The notes under the pieces: generated by a model
The model's database searches: none
Told to the model about the DNA's origin: nothing
The model's input: only the letters and a program-made list of their open reading frames with translations
In this document: positions 5,794 through 6,940 of the stretch, piece by piece
Numbering within the stretch: the first letter of the stretch is position 1
How the letters are laid out: every line of letters starts with the position of its first letter
Program-made: the position numbers and the translations under genes
From: an uncultured Clostridia bacterium
GTDB taxonomy: Bacteria > Bacillota > Clostridia > Christensenellales > UBA1242
DNA length: 6,940 bases
Assembly: GCA_937895935.1 (NCBI GenBank)
Contig: CALBKX010000034.1
Span: forward strand, 1 to 6,940
Reading direction: 5' to 3'

Positions 5794-6333
5794 TTATTGA
5801 TTGTTATTCAAAATATATTCTTCATAATTTTTCATACATTTTTTTATACACTCTTTTGCGTCACTACCATTACCTGTACTCAAAATTTCAACTTTTTTAT
5901 TTTCCAATTGCTTGTAAACTGTTAAAAAATGTTTTAGTTCTTGTAAAATATGTGGTGGCAATTCACTTATATCATTATATCCATTATATTGTGGATCACC
6001 AAAAGGTATGGCAATGATTTTTTCGTCCATTTCATCTTTATCTTTCATAGTTACAACACCTATAGGATAACATTTAACTAAACTCATTTTTTCAATTGGC
6101 TGACTGCATAAAACAAAAACGTCTAGCGGATCCTTATCTTCTGAGAGTGTAAGTGGAATAAAACCATAATTCATAGGATAGTGTGTGCTTGTAAACAAAA
6201 CCCTGTCCAAAATAATAAGCCCAGTTTCTTTATCTAACTCATATTTATTTTTACTACCAGCCTCAATTTCAATAAAAGCGACAAATTGGTCTGGAGAAAT
6301 CCTGTTTTTATTGATATCTTTCCAAATATTCAT
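5794..6333 (-). CDS. ppa: Inorganic pyrophosphatase, family I (soluble)
   Basis: It hydrolyses pyrophosphate to two phosphates in the cytoplasm, using divalent metal ions, and so pulls biosynthetic reactions such as nucleic-acid synthesis and tRNA charging forward. Counting from the start chosen here (179 residues), the active-site set is complete by comparison with the E. coli enzyme. It has E22, K30 and E32 (in KYELD), R44 (LDRV), Y52 and Y56 (YPMNYGF), D66, D68 and D71 (EDKDPLDV), D98, D103 and K105, and Y140-K141. The metal-binding signature has Lys where Gly or Ser is usual (DKDPLD), a minor change. The start is put at the ATG 6331-6333 because MNIWKDI is the usual N-terminus of this subgroup and GAGG lies 9 nt upstream. 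The ATG at 6346-6348 overlaps that ribosome binding site and has none of its own. It is a single gene with a strong promoter, divergent from the DUF378 gene. Confidence 0.96.
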   Translation of the reverse strand: MNIWKDINKNRISPDQFVAFIEIEAGSKNKYELDKETGLIILDRVLFTSTHYPMNYGFIPLTLSEDKDPLDVFVLCSQPIEKMSLVKCYPIGVVTMKDKDEMDEKIIAIPFGDPQYNGYNDISELPPHILQELKHFLTVYKQLENKKVEILSTGNGSDAKECIKKCMKNYEEYILNNNQ

Positions 6334-6364
6334 TAATTTCAACCTCATATTTAATTATTTTTTC

Positions 6365-6393
6365 ATAATACATTATTATTCCTCTTTTGTCAA
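6365..6393 (-). promoter_or_regulatory. Promoter of ppa
   Basis: TTGACA (6393-6388 on the minus strand), a 17-nt spacer and TATTAT (6370-6365, five of six bases). Transcription would begin near 6358, about 25 nt before the chosen start codon and 10 nt before the ATG at 6348. The chosen start therefore also has the more comfortable leader length. Confidence 0.85.
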
Positions 6394-6484
6394 AAACTAT
6401 TGAAAGTAAATATTAAATAAGGCAAATCGCCATTTATGTATAAATAAAAAATAATGTGCTAAACTATTTCATAGGGAGGGTAAA

Positions 6485-6727
6485 ATGGTTATTGCAAATT
6501 TAATATCTTATATTATTTTGTTAATTGGTGGATTAAACTGGGGACTTATTGGAATTTTTAATTTTAATTTAGTTACCGCTATTTTTGGAGATTATCCATC
6601 TGTAGGTTCAATTATTATTTATTGCTTAGTTGCTTTGTCAGCTATCTGGCTTATTATTTCACCTATTTTAACAAATGGTAAATTGTTCCTTGTTTCAACA
6701 AACGAATATGACCAAAACAGAGAATAA
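6485..6727 (+). CDS. Small DUF378-family membrane protein
   Basis: This is an 80-residue protein. Residues about 5-30 contain the family hallmark IGGLNWGLIGIFNFNLV, followed by AIFGDYPSVGSIIIYCLVALSAIWLI, so there are two membrane helices (roughly 3-24 and 43-60) joined by a short loop. The tail (about 20 residues) is polar. DUF378 proteins are usually 60-80 residues and widespread in bacteria; their function is unknown. The ribosome binding site GGGAGGG lies 4 nt before the ATG and is strong. I could not find a convincing promoter; the best -10 candidate, TAAACT at 6460-6465, lacks a good -35. The gene stands alone, divergent from ppa, and a strong terminator follows. Confidence 0.9.
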   Translation: MVIANLISYIILLIGGLNWGLIGIFNFNLVTAIFGDYPSVGSIIIYCLVALSAIWLIISPILTNGKLFLVSTNEYDQNRE

Positions 6728-6736
6728 ATATTAACT

Positions 6737-6787
6737 AAAAACTATTGGAAGTGTGAAATTAAAATATTACACTTCCAATAGTTTTTT
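6737..6787 (+). terminator. Very strong terminator after the DUF378 gene
   Basis: AAAAACTATTGGAAGTGT (6737-6754) and its exact complement (6769-6786) form an 18-bp stem, extendable inwards by a G-U and an A-U pair. A run of six T lies at 6782-6787. It starts 9 nt past the stop codon. The A-run on the other side could let it act on minus-strand transcripts entering from the right. Confidence 0.93.
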
Positions 6788-6940
6788 AGAGCTTAGTCGC
6801 TCAATTTTTACTTAAAAAACCACTTTTAGTTATATTTTAACCTCTCCGTCATTTTTCAACTGCCACCTCTCCTTGGCAGGGGAGGAAAAACATCGTCATA
6901 TTCTCACAAAAATATAAGGAATAAATCATTTTTTAAATAA
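6788..6940. other. Right-end intergenic tail
   Basis: I see no coding region, promoter or RNA gene here apart from the GC-rich element at 6841-6885. The rest is AT-rich DNA with stops in all frames, so any next gene begins or ends beyond the window. Confidence 0.5.
6841..6885. repeat. GC-rich hairpin element, candidate interspersed repeat
   Basis: CCTCTCC occurs twice, at 6841-6847 and 6866-6872, each preceded by A. The second copy pairs with GGGGAGG (6879-6885, one G-U) around the loop TTGGCA. A competing stem CTGCC/GGCAG (6860-6864 with 6875-6879) overlaps it. The element is far richer in G and C than anything around it. It resembles, from memory, short intergenic repeats of the type CCTCTC-CGTCA...CACCTCCCC...GGGGAGG scattered through gut Clostridia genomes. 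No T-run follows on the plus side (AAAAA does), so on the minus strand it would read into TTTTT-stem order and is not an intrinsic terminator for the plus strand. Confidence 0.55.

Noticed and set aside
6185..6403. Open frame of 72 residues on the plus strand.
   Set aside because: It is antisense to ppa and its promoter, and its hydrophobic look follows from the reverse complement of AT-rich coding DNA.
6392..6752. Near-direct repeat AAAAACTATTG(A/G)AAGT at 6392-6407 and 6737-6752 flanking the DUF378 gene.
   Set aside because: A 15-of-16 match between low-complexity AT-rich sequences is not surprising at this window size, and the second copy is fully explained as a terminator arm; no target duplication or element is visible.
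1..6940. UGA-reassigned genetic code, given the low GC content.
   Set aside because: Tryptophans are encoded by TGG, and all genes have full-length products with TAA or TAG stops without reading through TGA.

Overview
The window is strongly AT-rich and looks like the chromosome of a low-GC, Gram-positive-type bacterium, most likely an uncultured gut Clostridia relative. The evidence is: an infC-rpmI-rplT cluster behind an attenuated leader of the Firmicutes L20 type, a YtxC-like gene beside it, near-consensus TTGACA-17-TATAAT promoters, purine-rich ribosome binding sites, and two surface-type proteins (GLUG repeats; a lipoprotein with an InlB-like repeat). Every tryptophan codon I checked is TGG and stops are TAA or TAG, so the standard bacterial code fits. 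The exact lineage cannot be read from this window.

Layout. Positions 3-2237 (+) hold the 3' part of a large GLUG-repeat surface protein whose start lies left of the window. It converges on the translation cluster infC-rpmI-rplT (minus, 3606 down to 2415), and a hairpin with T-runs on both sides (2365-2409) probably ends both transcripts. The cluster has a consensus promoter (-35 at 3791-3796, -10 at 3768-3773) and a leader of about 155 nt. Four alternating 7-base complementary segments there can form either an intrinsic terminator or an antiterminator. infC most likely starts at an ATT codon. Upstream on the same strand is a YtxC-like gene (3921-4700); thrS, which often sits between ytxC and infC in Firmicutes, is absent.

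A divergent gene for a lipoprotein with an InlB-like repeat (4826-5623, +) has its own strong promoter. It converges on a family I inorganic pyrophosphatase (5794-6333, minus), with a perfect 12-bp terminator stem between them. The pyrophosphatase is divergent from a small DUF378-type membrane protein (6485-6727, +) that ends in a very long terminator hairpin. The last 150 bases carry no gene but include a short GC-rich repeat-like element (6841-6885) that stands out from the AT-rich background.

Functionally, the centre is housekeeping: translation initiation factor, two 50S proteins and pyrophosphate removal. Cell-surface or membrane genes of unknown role surround it. I see no CRISPR array, insertion sequence, tRNA, rRNA or defence system, and no convincing novel multi-gene system. 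The most informative signals are the infC attenuator with its two competing translation starts, the long insertion in the GLUG array and the GC-rich tail element.
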